From GCA-020343675 sp964462945 (GTDB taxonomy: Bacteria; Planctomycetota; Phycisphaerae; Sedimentisphaerales; Anaerobacaceae): DNA of 64,000 nucleotides. Positions 44,192 to 52,654 of this stretch are shown here, piece after piece. The translations under genes and the position numbers were made by a program. Every line of letters begins with the position of its first letter. The first letter of the stretch is position 1. The notes under the pieces were generated by a model, which searched no databases, was not told where the DNA came from, and saw only the letters and a list, made by a program, of their open reading frames with translations. The stretch lies in NCBI GenBank assembly GCA_964462945.1, contig CAYWZW010000004.1, positions 62,001 through 126,000 on the forward strand, in the 5' to 3' direction.

Positions 44192-44281
44192 AATTGTCTA
44201 TCGTGTTGTTTTCACGAGATTCAGGCAACCGGCTTAGTCTGTAAGCATCGACGGCTCAGCCGGCGGCCCAAATTCTTTTTT

Positions 44282-44728
44282 TTAGAGAGCCGCATGCGCA
44301 GCAGTATCAGCATGGAAAGCACCGGTCGCGGTATTGAACTGCCAGCCGTGCGTGGCTGCTCCGGGAGCAGCACCGTCAATCCGAATGGTGCTTAGGTTAT
44401 TGAACTGATTGGTCGGTGTCTTCTGCAGGTAAGGACCATAGTCGGTGCCAACCACCCCGAAGATATCGGTCTGGCCCGTCATGGATGCCTCAAAGCCAGC
44501 GGTGCCCAAGTGCGTGCCAGCGGCCACGCCGGGCAGGTTATCATTGTGCTGTATCTTGTACAGCTCGATCTGCGAACGCACCGACTGAAGGTCCGTGCAC
44601 AGACTTGACGTCTTGGCCTCGGTGCTGGCCTCGGTGAACTGAGGAATCACGATGGCCGCAAGAATGCCAAGAATGACCACGACGATCAGAATTTCCACCA
44701 ATGTAAAGCCGCTTTGTTTCGTTTTCAT
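44282..44728 (-). CDS. major pilin/pseudopilin (GspG-like)
   Basis: A 148-residue prepilin-like protein with a very short leader, MKTKQSG, then FTLVEILIVVVILGILAAIV: ideal class III signal with Glu at +5. The body fits GspG/PilA-like major pilins (CTDLQSVRSQIELYKIQHND, then GPYLQKTPTNQFNN and HGWQFNTATGAFHAD near the C-terminus). It is the first gene of the 28-44 kb locus, preceded by 430 non-coding bases and followed by a terminator-like hairpin, which suits a structural subunit made in excess. No prepilin peptidase gene is present in this window. Confidence 0.9.
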   Translation of the reverse strand: MKTKQSGFTLVEILIVVVILGILAAIVIPQFTEASTEAKTSSLCTDLQSVRSQIELYKIQHNDNLPGVAAGTHLGTAGFEASMTGQTDIFGVVGTDYGPYLQKTPTNQFNNLSTIRIDGAAPGAATHGWQFNTATGAFHADTAAHAAL

Positions 44729-44801
44729 CTTTTGCCCCTTTATAATTGATTTGTTAGAAATGCCCTCAACATCCTACGTAATTGCTTCTTCTCCATTGCG
44801 G

Positions 44802-44820
44802 GTATCGACCTAATCGATAC
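44802..44820. promoter_or_regulatory. inverted repeat upstream of the pilin gene (possible operator)
   Basis: GTATCGA and TCGATAC form a perfect 7-base inverted repeat around a 5-base spacer, about 75 bases before the pilin start codon. The geometry suits a dimeric regulator site, or a small hairpin in the leader mRNA. Confidence 0.4.
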
Positions 44821-45099
44821 GCGACTTAACCACCCCTTTGAATCTTTTGCTTGCCGTAAATCCTCCCGAAAACAAAGAAACTTGAAAAATACCTTTTTGA
44901 AACTACTTCAATAATTCACTGGAATACACAAACCAGCGTCACAGCCGCAACGTCCTAAGTCCGAAAAAGGACTTTGCAGATGCCTTCTGCGAAGCCGCAT
45001 AAGCATCCAAGGAAAATATAGAAAATAAACTCTGTCACGCCAAATCGCAGGTCAAGGGAATATCGGCTGTTTCCGGGTATGGCCCAATGGACAACTGTC

Positions 45100-45119
45100 A
45101 TTCCTGCGAAAGCAGGAAT
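45100..45119. repeat. short hairpin repeat of the ATTCCTGC-GAAA-GCAGGAAT type
   Basis: An 8-base stem (ATTCCTGC/GCAGGAAT) closes a GAAA loop. Similar palindromic units flanked by GTC and CCAG are dispersed in intergenic DNA of many bacteria. Only one copy was seen in this window. Confidence 0.5.
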
Positions 45120-45158
45120 CCAGGCGCATTGGTCGCAGAGGAAGGCATCTGAAGAAAA

Positions 45159-45641
45159 TCAGCAATAATTCAAACTGATATAATCGGGCGCGTTTTTGAC
45201 GTGTATTTTCCTTTTGGTTTGCCCTGCGTGTTCAAGCTCTATGTGAAGGCAGTCCAAGGCCCGCAGAGCCGGCTCGACGCGATCTGCCCACTCAATCAGG
45301 ACCACCGACTGGGGGTAGCAGAAATCGTCGAATCCTAACATCTCAAACTCGGACACGGAGCTGAGCCTGTAAGCGTCTATATGGTAGATGTCCAGCCGGC
45401 CCGAGTACTCATTGACGATGACGAACGTGGGACTGTTGACTTGTTTGGGGTCCCCCGCCCCCGCGCCGGCGGCAATACCTTTGATTAAATGCGTCTTGCC
45501 GCTGCCCAACGGCCCGCAGACGGCGATAACCTCGCCGCCCTTTAATTGCGAGCCGAGCTTTCGACCGAACTCTACAGTCTCCTGCGGGCAATTCGATGTG
45601 ATGCCAGAATCTGTACGCACGGGCCGATAATCACTTATCAT
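45159..45641 (-). CDS. tsaE: tRNA threonylcarbamoyladenosine biosynthesis ATPase TsaE
   Basis: A 160-residue P-loop protein required, with TsaB, TsaC and TsaD, for t6A37 modification of ANN-decoding tRNAs. Walker A is GPLGSGKTHLIKGIA (about 43-57). NSPTFVIVNEY is the family switch segment, and IYHIDAYRL and VLIEWADRVE (Walker B-like and C-terminal signature) follow in order. Length is normal for TsaE. The start codon has no clear SD and lies 11 bases after the PL11 gene stop, so it may depend on that upstream transcript. tsaB and tsaD are not in the window. Confidence 0.94.
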   Translation of the reverse strand: MISDYRPVRTDSGITSNCPQETVEFGRKLGSQLKGGEVIAVCGPLGSGKTHLIKGIAAGAGAGDPKQVNSPTFVIVNEYSGRLDIYHIDAYRLSSVSEFEMLGFDDFCYPQSVVLIEWADRVEPALRALDCLHIELEHAGQTKRKIHVKNAPDYISLNYC

Positions 45642-45651
45642 CCATCAATAA

Positions 45652-47352
45652 TCATTTGCCTAATTGAGCCGGATAGTAATAGCCCATCGTCTGAGCGACG
45701 ACGCCCAGGCGGTATTGGTGATCCTGCATGAGACACACACGGCGGCTTGGATCAGAAACGGTCGTCAAATAAATGCGAAGCTCTCCGTTCAGACTGGTAA
45801 TGACCTCTTCCCGATAGTCGCCCAGGCAATCAACTGTGGCAACGACCGAGCCTTCAACGGCCTGCATCGCCTCACCGCCCCAGTCGCGAACCGCCCCGGA
45901 GACAATCACTTCCTTCTGCGGATCGGCATCCCACCAGAGAGAGCGCGGGCTCAAGGTCCCCTCTTCCGTGAATTTTATAAGCTCACCCTTGGCGCTGTAG
46001 AGCCATCGCTCTTTCAAGTCCCGCTCGCCGGCATAGACCTCCATGCCCGGCCAATCGGCGAGGATATCGGCGGCCATGCCCTGGCCGTGAACGTGCCGCG
46101 TCGGCTTTTTGTGCGCCCAGAGCTTGTGACCGGTCCGGGCATCGACCACGCAAATTGCATCGGTTTCCTTGCGAGGCTCGATACCGTAGAAAATCTCCAG
46201 CCCCGGATTGGCCGGGTCGATATCAGCCACGTAGCAGACGTCCGGATGCCCCATCTCCGTTGTCCAGAGCCCTTTGCCATGCTCATCCAGCACCGCCGAG
46301 CCAATCACCAGCTCATCGTTGCCGTCCTGGTCGATATCGGCGGTGATTAGGCCATGAGCCCCCTGCCCGCCATATTTCTTCTGTTCCCGCGGCGATTCCC
46401 AATACCATATTTGCCTAAAATCCTTGTCCAACGCCTGCGTCCTGATGAGATTGTAGGTGCCTCGTTGCATAATCAGCGATGGCGTTTTGCCGTCGAGATA
46501 GGCGACGGTCAGGAAGTTGCGGCAGTAATAGTTGTAATCGGGGTATCCGTCCCGGCTCAGCCACGCCGTCTTGGCCACGATTTGGCCGGTCTGGCCGTCA
46601 ATTTTGACCAGGTATTCAGGACCGGTCTGGACAAGCCCCTTCTCATCTCGCGGATCGCCCTCGCCGGCCTTGCAATAGATTTCAGCCTTGCCGTCGCCAT
46701 CGACGTCATAGACAATCCACGGCGAGTACCAGATTCCCGCCTCGATGGACCAGCCCATATCGTAGCGCCATAGCATCGTGCCGTCCAGACGATAGGCTTC
46801 GAGCTTGTACGTCGTCAGGCTCTTTTTCCAGTAACCCGGCTGCTGATACGGGTCGGTATTGAAATTGGGCTGCTTGATAATGAGCTCGTAATCTCCGTCA
46901 CCATCCAGATCGCCGAGGCCCACCTTCTGGAAGTCGTAGCTGCCTCCGAGCGGAATGCTGACATAAACCTTCGCCCGCCCAGTCAGCTCAATCTTGGCCT
47001 CGCCCAATCGTCCGGATGCTCCCCGCGGCTGTCTGACGCTGGATTCGTAAAGCTCGTAAACGTAGGCTTTTTCCTTGCCGGCGGTCTTGTCCACAAAGTT
47101 TGTCGCCCGATACGGCCCGCCCTGCGTCAGGACGGCAGATTCTTCAGCCGACCCAACGCTGCGCCGTCTGACTTGAAAAGCAATGTCTTGCGAATCTTGC
47201 TCGAGCAAGCGCCAGCTCAGGAAAACCGAGCCGTCCTCACGCTCAAGAGCTATCAATCCGCGATCCAGCTTCTCCGCGCCTAACCCGGCCATGTCAAGGC
47301 CTAAGAGCACCACACATACAGCTATGCACGCCCACGACGATTTCCCGTTCAT
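45652..47352 (-). CDS. secreted rhamnogalacturonan lyase, PL11 family
   Basis: A 566-residue exported polysaccharide lyase with a signal peptide (about 1-26). It matches PL11 rhamnogalacturonan lyases (YesW/YesX type) throughout. It begins with RGLIALEREDGSVFLSWR, continues with an eight-bladed propeller rich in DxDGDG calcium loops (GDLDGDGDYELI, YDVDGDGKAEIY, ADIDQDGNDELV), and holds the conserved GWSIEAGIWYSPWIVYD and YCKAGEGDPRD segments. It cleaves the rhamnose-galacturonate backbone of pectin by beta-elimination. Start ATG at 47352 has GGAGG upstream. It is unusual in sitting between thiL and tsaE. Confidence 0.92.
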   Translation of the reverse strand: MNGKSSWACIAVCVVLLGLDMAGLGAEKLDRGLIALEREDGSVFLSWRLLEQDSQDIAFQVRRRSVGSAEESAVLTQGGPYRATNFVDKTAGKEKAYVYELYESSVRQPRGASGRLGEAKIELTGRAKVYVSIPLGGSYDFQKVGLGDLDGDGDYELIIKQPNFNTDPYQQPGYWKKSLTTYKLEAYRLDGTMLWRYDMGWSIEAGIWYSPWIVYDVDGDGKAEIYCKAGEGDPRDEKGLVQTGPEYLVKIDGQTGQIVAKTAWLSRDGYPDYNYYCRNFLTVAYLDGKTPSLIMQRGTYNLIRTQALDKDFRQIWYWESPREQKKYGGQGAHGLITADIDQDGNDELVIGSAVLDEHGKGLWTTEMGHPDVCYVADIDPANPGLEIFYGIEPRKETDAICVVDARTGHKLWAHKKPTRHVHGQGMAADILADWPGMEVYAGERDLKERWLYSAKGELIKFTEEGTLSPRSLWWDADPQKEVIVSGAVRDWGGEAMQAVEGSVVATVDCLGDYREEVITSLNGELRIYLTTVSDPSRRVCLMQDHQYRLGVVAQTMGYYYPAQLGK

Positions 47353-47378
47353 AATTCATACCTCCGTAACATTTCTCT

Positions 47379-48299
47379 TCAATGCTTCAAATGGTCGTAA
47401 CCCTTGGCCTGCAACCTGCGAATCCGACCATTCGACATTCTTATCTGGACTTTCCTGGTGTCGGTAATCTCACCGATTTGCGTAATCGGCACCGACCCGC
47501 TCCATGTGCTCAATAACTTCCGACAACGCCCCTGCGAGAGCGTAAAAAGTAATTCAAAATCCTCACCGTCGTTGAGAGCGGAACTCAGCGGATCGTCCGC
47601 TCGTGCCGCTTCATCGGAGATTGGGATCCGTTCGGCGTTGATGACGGCCCCCGCCCCGCTCTGCTTACAGATGCGGTTCAAGTCGCTGCTGAGCCCGTCA
47701 CTTATGTCCATCATTGAATGAACCGTGACCATCTGGGCGATTTTCATCGCCTCTTCGACTCTCGGCTCAAACTCCAGATGTTTCCCGCAGCGAGATCCGC
47801 CCAGCGAGCCTGTCACACAAATACTATCACCGACCTTGGCCCCCGACCTCTTTACAGGTTCATTGTCCCCTTGCCTGCTGAGCATGGCCACATTGATCGC
47901 AAAGGGCTCATTTCCTTTCCAGCTCGTAATGTCACCGCCTACCAGCGTACAGCCGAATCTCCGGCCGGCCCGGGCAATCCCGGCATGAAGCCGTTTCAAT
48001 TCTCTCGCGCCGAACCCTTTCGGCAGCGCCACGGAAACGACCGCCGCAACAGGTATCGTCGCCATCGCCGCACAATCGCTGAGGCTGACCGCCATGGCCT
48101 TATACCCGACCTGCTCTATCGTCGCCTCTTTCAAGTCGAAATGGACGCCGTCCAGAAGCATGTCCGTCGTGATGAAAACCGACTCGCCGCCGAAGCGAAT
48201 CTGGGCCATGTCGTCGCCGATGCCAATCGGAAAATCTCTTGCAGATAATTTACTCTGACGGGCAAACCAGGCTGTTATTTCGTCTTCGCCGGCACTCAT
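47379..48299 (-). CDS. thiL: thiamine-monophosphate kinase
   Basis: A 306-residue cytoplasmic kinase making thiamine diphosphate from thiamine phosphate. Family hallmarks are GIGDDMAQIRF near the start, TTDMLLDGVHFDL, VGYKAMAVSLSDCAAMA, GGDITSW, ICVTGSLG and MDISDGLSSDLNRIC. All expected Mg-nucleotide Asp residues appear to be present. The start overlaps the argH stop by 4 bases (48296-48299). Length is normal. Confidence 0.95.
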   Translation of the reverse strand: MSAGEDEITAWFARQSKLSARDFPIGIGDDMAQIRFGGESVFITTDMLLDGVHFDLKEATIEQVGYKAMAVSLSDCAAMATIPVAAVVSVALPKGFGARELKRLHAGIARAGRRFGCTLVGGDITSWKGNEPFAINVAMLSRQGDNEPVKRSGAKVGDSICVTGSLGGSRCGKHLEFEPRVEEAMKIAQMVTVHSMMDISDGLSSDLNRICKQSGAGAVINAERIPISDEAARADDPLSSALNDGEDFELLFTLSQGRCRKLLSTWSGSVPITQIGEITDTRKVQIRMSNGRIRRLQAKGYDHLKH

Positions 48300-49684
48300 C
48301 GCTGTCCCAACTGCCTGTTCCAGTATGCAATTTGCTCTTTTGCCTGCTTCGGCCCGGCTGAGCCCTCCGTGACGTACTTACCTGCAACATGCACGGCGCC
48401 GAGATGCTCATACACGTCGGGCTCGATTGAGGACGAATACTTTTTGAACTCTTCCAAAGCAAGCTCCGCCAGCTTCTTACGCTGCTTTTCACAGTCGGCG
48501 ACCAGCGACCCGACAACGCCGTGCGCCTCGCGGAACGCAACGCCCTTGCGAACCAAATACTCGGCTAAGGCCGTCGCATCCAGGAATCCTTCATCCAGAC
48601 CGGCCGCAATCTCCTTCGTATTGAACTTCGTGTGCGAGACAATGGCTCGCGTGACATCCAGGCACGCCTCCACCGTGTCACTTGCCGTGAAGACGTGGCC
48701 CTTATCTTCCTGCATGTCGCGATTGTAGCCGGAAGGCTGGCCCTTCAGAATCGTCAGCATCGCCATCAACGCACCGTAAACCGAACCGGTTTTGGCCCGA
48801 ATCAGCTCCAGCAGGTCCGGATTACGCTTCTGCGGCATCATACTCGAGGATGTGCAATACGCATCGTCGATCCGCACAAAGCCGAATTCACTGGACGAGA
48901 AGACGACCCAGTCTTCCGCCAGGCGCGACAGATGAGTCGCAATCATCGTGCAGTCGAAAATGAACTCGGCGCAGAAATCTCTGTCACCGACCGCATCGAT
49001 ACTGTTGTAGCCGATATCGGAGAATCCCAACTGCCTTGCTGTGCTCTTTCTATCCAGCGGCAGGGTCGAGCCGGCGATCGCTCCACTGCCCAGCGGTGAA
49101 ATGCTCAGCAGACCGCGGCAGTTCTTCAGCCGGATAAAGTCACGCTCCAACTGCTCCACAAAACTCAGCAGGTAGGAAGCGATAACAACCGGCTGGGCCC
49201 GCTGAAGATGCGTGTAGCCCGGCATAACATCCTCGCAATACCCATCCGCCATCTTGACGAATGCTTTTTGAAGCAGCGTAATCTTGGCCTGCAGGATCTC
49301 TATTCGATCGCGCATCCAAAGCCGAAGGTCCGCTGCCACCTGGTCGTTGCGACTGCGACCCGTATGGAGTTTCTTGCCCGCCTCGCCGATCTTTGCAACC
49401 AGGGCCGTTTCAATCGCCATGTGAATATCTTCATACCGCTTTTCGAACGTGAACCGGCCTTCTGCGATTTCCTCACTGATTTCGACGAGACCGTCTCTAA
49501 TCCGCCCGAACTCATCCTTGCTGATCAGCTTCTGCTCCGCCAACATTTGCGCATGAGCAATCGATCCGACAATATCATATTTGTAAAGACGTCTATCTAT
49601 CGACAGCGACTCTACAAAGTCAACCGTCAGCTCATCCGGCCCGCCGGCCAATCGTTTCTCCCAGCTCTTCTCCATCTCGGTCAT
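48296..49684 (-). CDS. argH: argininosuccinate lyase
   Basis: A 462-residue fumarase/aspartase-superfamily enzyme cleaving argininosuccinate to arginine and fumarate, the last step of arginine synthesis. Motifs include KKLHTGRSRNDQVAADLRLW (about 84-103), GYTHLQRAQPV (about 156-166) and the signature SSMMPQKRNPDLLELIRA, with the catalytic Ser in the SSMMPQKRNP loop. Length is normal for ArgH. It is translationally coupled to thiL downstream and divergent from nagA with 184 bases between. Other arg genes are not in the window. Confidence 0.97.
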   Translation of the reverse strand: MTEMEKSWEKRLAGGPDELTVDFVESLSIDRRLYKYDIVGSIAHAQMLAEQKLISKDEFGRIRDGLVEISEEIAEGRFTFEKRYEDIHMAIETALVAKIGEAGKKLHTGRSRNDQVAADLRLWMRDRIEILQAKITLLQKAFVKMADGYCEDVMPGYTHLQRAQPVVIASYLLSFVEQLERDFIRLKNCRGLLSISPLGSGAIAGSTLPLDRKSTARQLGFSDIGYNSIDAVGDRDFCAEFIFDCTMIATHLSRLAEDWVVFSSSEFGFVRIDDAYCTSSSMMPQKRNPDLLELIRAKTGSVYGALMAMLTILKGQPSGYNRDMQEDKGHVFTASDTVEACLDVTRAIVSHTKFNTKEIAAGLDEGFLDATALAEYLVRKGVAFREAHGVVGSLVADCEKQRKKLAELALEEFKKYSSSIEPDVYEHLGAVHVAGKYVTEGSAGPKQAKEQIAYWNRQLGQR

Positions 49685-49868
49685 TTTACAGGCTCCGAAA
49701 ACAAGGGACTATTGCCGCAAATCATACGCGTCCCCGGAATTCATGTCAACCCTGTGGCAGCCACCGCTTCTTCCGTCCTTCAATCCCGCCGTCGGAACCG
49801 AAATAATGCTGCCGCTGAATTGGGCGCTTGCCGTCCAGTCTTGAATCTATTATACTGCCCCAACGTAT

Positions 49869-51026
49869 ATGTCACAGAAACTTCTGATAATGAATTGCAG
49901 GTTGTTCGATGCTCCCAAGGAGAGGCCGACCACTTGCATTCTCATCGAAAATGGCGTCGTCTCGCACATCGGCCGAATCAAATCCGAAATCGCCTGCGAC
50001 CACATACTCGACGCTCAAGGCCGGATAATTGCCCCCGGCTTCATTGATGTCCATATTCAAGGCGCGGGCGGAGCCGATGTGCTCGATGCCAATCTCGAAG
50101 GTCTCAGAGCCATCTCCAAGACCTGTGCTCGTTTTGGAACCACCAGCTTCCTGGCTACAACCGTATTCAAGCCGGGTCAGAAGAATCAGCACCTCGCCCT
50201 CGCCGCGGAATACGTCGGGAAGGACCTTGGCGGGGCAAATCTGTTAGGCATTCATCTCGAAGGGCCTTTCATCTCGCTTCAAAAGAAAGGAATGATACTA
50301 CCCGAATGTATCTGCCCGCCGTCAGAACAGGTTTTCGCTACAATCCAGGACATCACAAACGGCCATCTGAAAATCATGACGATCGCTCCGGAACTGCCTG
50401 GAAGCCTGCCCATCATTCGCTCGCTTGTTGAGTCCGGCATTATCGCCTCTTTCGGCCACTCCAACGCCAGCTACGAGCAGACCCTCGACGGATTTGACGC
50501 CGGCATCTCACATGTGACGCACCTGTTCAACGCGATGCCGCCTATCCATCATCGCTCACCCGGCCCGTTGGTCGCTATCTTCCGGACAGGACACATAACC
50601 GCTCAGCTTATTACCGACGGTGTGCACATACACCCGGCGGTCCTGAACCTCGCTTTCGAAACGCTCGGCCGGAACAGGACCATAATCATCACGGACGGCA
50701 TGCAGGCCATCGGCCTCGGCGACGGCAAGTTCGTCTATAACGGCGTCGAATACGAATCCAAAGAGGGAACCGCACGGTACAAAGACGGCACTCTCATAGG
50801 CACTGCGCTCGGCCTCAATCAGATGCTCCAAAGACTCATGACCTTCACGAATTGCCCCCTCGACGCCGCCATCAAGACCGTCACTGAAAACCCCGCGAGG
50901 CTGCTGGGTCTTGACGACAAGAAGGGCACAATTGCTGCCGGGAAGGATGCTGACCTGGTCCTTCTCGAACGTGACCTTTCCGTTTGCACAGCCATTGTTG
51001 CCGGCAAAATAGTATTTGAGAAATAA
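49869..51026 (+). CDS. nagA: N-acetylglucosamine-6-phosphate deacetylase
   Basis: A 385-residue amidohydrolase that deacetylates GlcNAc-6-P to GlcN-6-P. Seen are APGFIDVHIQGAGGADVLD (about 56-74; metal-binding HxQG form typical of NagA), HLEGPFISLQKKG, the His in FGHSNASYEQT, HLFNAMPPIHHR and the catalytic Asp in IIITDGMQAIGL. All catalytic elements look intact. The ATG has no obvious SD. It is followed by a strong terminator and so ends its transcript. No canonical nagB is adjacent; the NagB-like gene is more than 30 kb away. Confidence 0.94.
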   Translation: MSQKLLIMNCRLFDAPKERPTTCILIENGVVSHIGRIKSEIACDHILDAQGRIIAPGFIDVHIQGAGGADVLDANLEGLRAISKTCARFGTTSFLATTVFKPGQKNQHLALAAEYVGKDLGGANLLGIHLEGPFISLQKKGMILPECICPPSEQVFATIQDITNGHLKIMTIAPELPGSLPIIRSLVESGIIASFGHSNASYEQTLDGFDAGISHVTHLFNAMPPIHHRSPGPLVAIFRTGHITAQLITDGVHIHPAVLNLAFETLGRNRTIIITDGMQAIGLGDGKFVYNGVEYESKEGTARYKDGTLIGTALGLNQMLQRLMTFTNCPLDAAIKTVTENPARLLGLDDKKGTIAAGKDADLVLLERDLSVCTAIVAGKIVFEK

Positions 51027-51448
51027 GGCAACCGGCGAATTGCGGGAAAGAGAAAGCAGGCAAGCTGGGAAAATAAAGACGGGAGAGCCTTTGCCCTGTA
51101 GGCTCTCCCTTTATTCATGTGGCTCTTTCCTTGTCTTCTCTTAGCCCTTGCTCACTACGCCAGCTTCTCGATCTGATTTGTGTGCGCCACCATAAGATAG
51201 GCAAAGTAAGCTCAAACTAATATAGCCGCATCGGCCATTTCTCAGAGCCACCCATTTCCCAGTACTGATATTAGTCATCGGCAGAGGCCGTTATGAATCT
51301 TGAATTTTTTCTGAAGATTTCATCTTCGGACATTTGTCATGTCAATTTCTCCGCTGAGAAACAGCTTGAGTCGCGGATGCCCAAGCTGTATGATGGCAAT
51401 TAGGTTTCCGGGGACGCGGGTTGTGTCTGCTCGGAATACAGATTTGTT
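51027..51448. other. intergenic region after nagA
   Basis: About 420 bases. The first part holds the nagA terminator; after it I see no supported ORF, RNA gene or clear promoter before the flavodoxin-like gene at 51449. Confidence 0.45.
51081..51113 (+). terminator. rho-independent terminator of nagA
   Basis: A 10-base perfect stem (GGGAGAGCCT/AGGCTCTCCC) with a 9-base loop is followed by TTTATT. An A-rich stretch precedes it, so it could also work on the opposite strand. Confidence 0.85.
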
Positions 51449-52069
51449 ATGGACGTAAAAGTGCTCGGAATTTCGACAAGCCCGAGAATAAAGGGCAACA
51501 GCGATTTGCTTTTGCGCCAGGCTTTGGCCGGTGCCAAATCAGCGGGTGCATCCACCGAATATGTGCGCCTGGCCGATTACAAAATCGGCCCGTGCATTGA
51601 GTGTAATGACTGCTACACGACAGGCAGATGCAGTGTCCAGGATGATTACCAGCAGCTCCTGAGCGGGATACTCGACGCTGACCGCCTGATTTTCGCTACG
51701 CCGGTATTCTTCATGACGGTTTGTGCCCAGGCAAAGACGCTTATTGACCGGGGCCAGTGCATGTGGGCGCAGAAATACGTGCTCAAGAAGGAGCTTTTCG
51801 CCTCCGAACGCGACCGCCGGGCAATGGTCATCGCCGTAGGCGGCTCAAAGAGCAAGAAGCAGTTTGAGTGTATTCGATCGACGATGACGTCCTATTTTGA
51901 CTCGCTCGACACACATTACGTGTTCAGCCTATTCGTCAACAACGTTGATTCGCGGGGCGAAATTGAAAAACATCCTTCAGCCATGAAGGAAGCTTACCGG
52001 CTCGGCAGCCAGTTAGTCGCCACAGACAGCCCGCCACCTGCAAGACCGATCGTGGTCGAGCTGGCCTGA
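51449..52069 (+). CDS. flavodoxin-family NAD(P)H-dependent FMN reductase-like protein
   Basis: A 206-residue flavoprotein of the NADPH-dependent FMN reductase/iron-sulfur flavoprotein group. The N-terminal phosphate loop GISTSPRIKGNSDLLL (about 7-22) and ATPVFFMTVCAQAKTLIDRG (about 82-101) are typical. CIECNDCYTTGRCSVQDDY contains closely spaced cysteines (C-x2-C-x2-C-x5-C-like), as in iron-sulfur flavoproteins, so a 4Fe-4S cluster is possible. Likely cytoplasmic electron-transfer or redox-stress role in an anaerobe. It stands alone between the nagA terminator and a convergent lipoprotein gene. Confidence 0.87.
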   Translation: MDVKVLGISTSPRIKGNSDLLLRQALAGAKSAGASTEYVRLADYKIGPCIECNDCYTTGRCSVQDDYQQLLSGILDADRLIFATPVFFMTVCAQAKTLIDRGQCMWAQKYVLKKELFASERDRRAMVIAVGGSKSKKQFECIRSTMTSYFDSLDTHYVFSLFVNNVDSRGEIEKHPSAMKEAYRLGSQLVATDSPPPARPIVVELA

Positions 52070-52143
52070 CGTTGATCACGCGCGGCGTTCCTGCCGGAAC
52101 ATTCGATATTTCCTCTGCCCTTGCGATCCTCCTGTGCTCTCAA

Positions 52144-52542
52144 CTACCGCCGCAGGCTTTCATGGATTTCCTGGTAAATGAGGCGAGATTTGGTCTCACT
52201 GCCAAAGATACCGACTCGGATGTACAGCTTGGTCGCCTCCTCCGTGACCGCCTTGAGCTTTATCGTGATCTTCTTGTCCTGCGCATCACGTACAACAACC
52301 ATCGCGGACATTGCATCTTTTGATTTCGTCGTCACGCTCAACTCCAGCTTCTCCACCGCCTTGAGGGTCGCCTCATAAAGGACGTCGAGCTTCTCGGACT
52401 CCACCGCTTCCAGATCACCGCGGACATACGCTATCGTGCCGGCGGCTCCAGCTCCAACAAGAAGAAGCTCCAAACCACACCCCTGGACCAGGCCGGCCGT
52501 ACCCATGAGCAGAATGATCAGAAGGAATTGTTTCGTTCGCAT
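52144..52542 (-). CDS. DUF3568 family small lipoprotein
   Basis: A 132-residue lipoprotein. The ATG at 52542 has GGAGATC upstream and gives a lipoprotein signal ending LVQGC, with Cys about residue 22. After a Gly-rich hydrophobic stretch (LLLVGAGAAGTIAYVRGDLE) the DUF3568 pattern follows: YEATLKAVEKLELSVTTKSK, then KKITIKLKAVTEEATKLYIR. The fold is a small alpha/beta domain of unknown function, common in delta-proteobacteria and planctomycetes. It is convergent with the flavodoxin-like gene. Nothing links it functionally to neighbours. Confidence 0.8.
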   Translation of the reverse strand: MRTKQFLLIILLMGTAGLVQGCGLELLLVGAGAAGTIAYVRGDLEAVESEKLDVLYEATLKAVEKLELSVTTKSKDAMSAMVVVRDAQDKKITIKLKAVTEEATKLYIRVGIFGSETKSRLIYQEIHESLRR

Positions 52543-52654
52543 CTTAGATCTCCTTTTCGCTGCAAGACTATTCTTACAGCGCAATGTGAATACTTCAAAG
52601 TGTGCCGTTCGTCAAGACGGTTTTTCGAAATTCCCGCCATCACCCGCGACACAG

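Larger units (their letters stand above)
44729..45158. other. intergenic region upstream of the pilin locus
   Basis: About 430 non-coding bases between tsaE and the major pilin gene, both on the minus strand. It contains a 7-base inverted repeat (44802-44820) and a short hairpin repeat (45100-45119). It should hold the main promoter of the pilus/secretion locus; no convincing -35/-10 or -24/-12 pair was found by eye. Confidence 0.5.
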
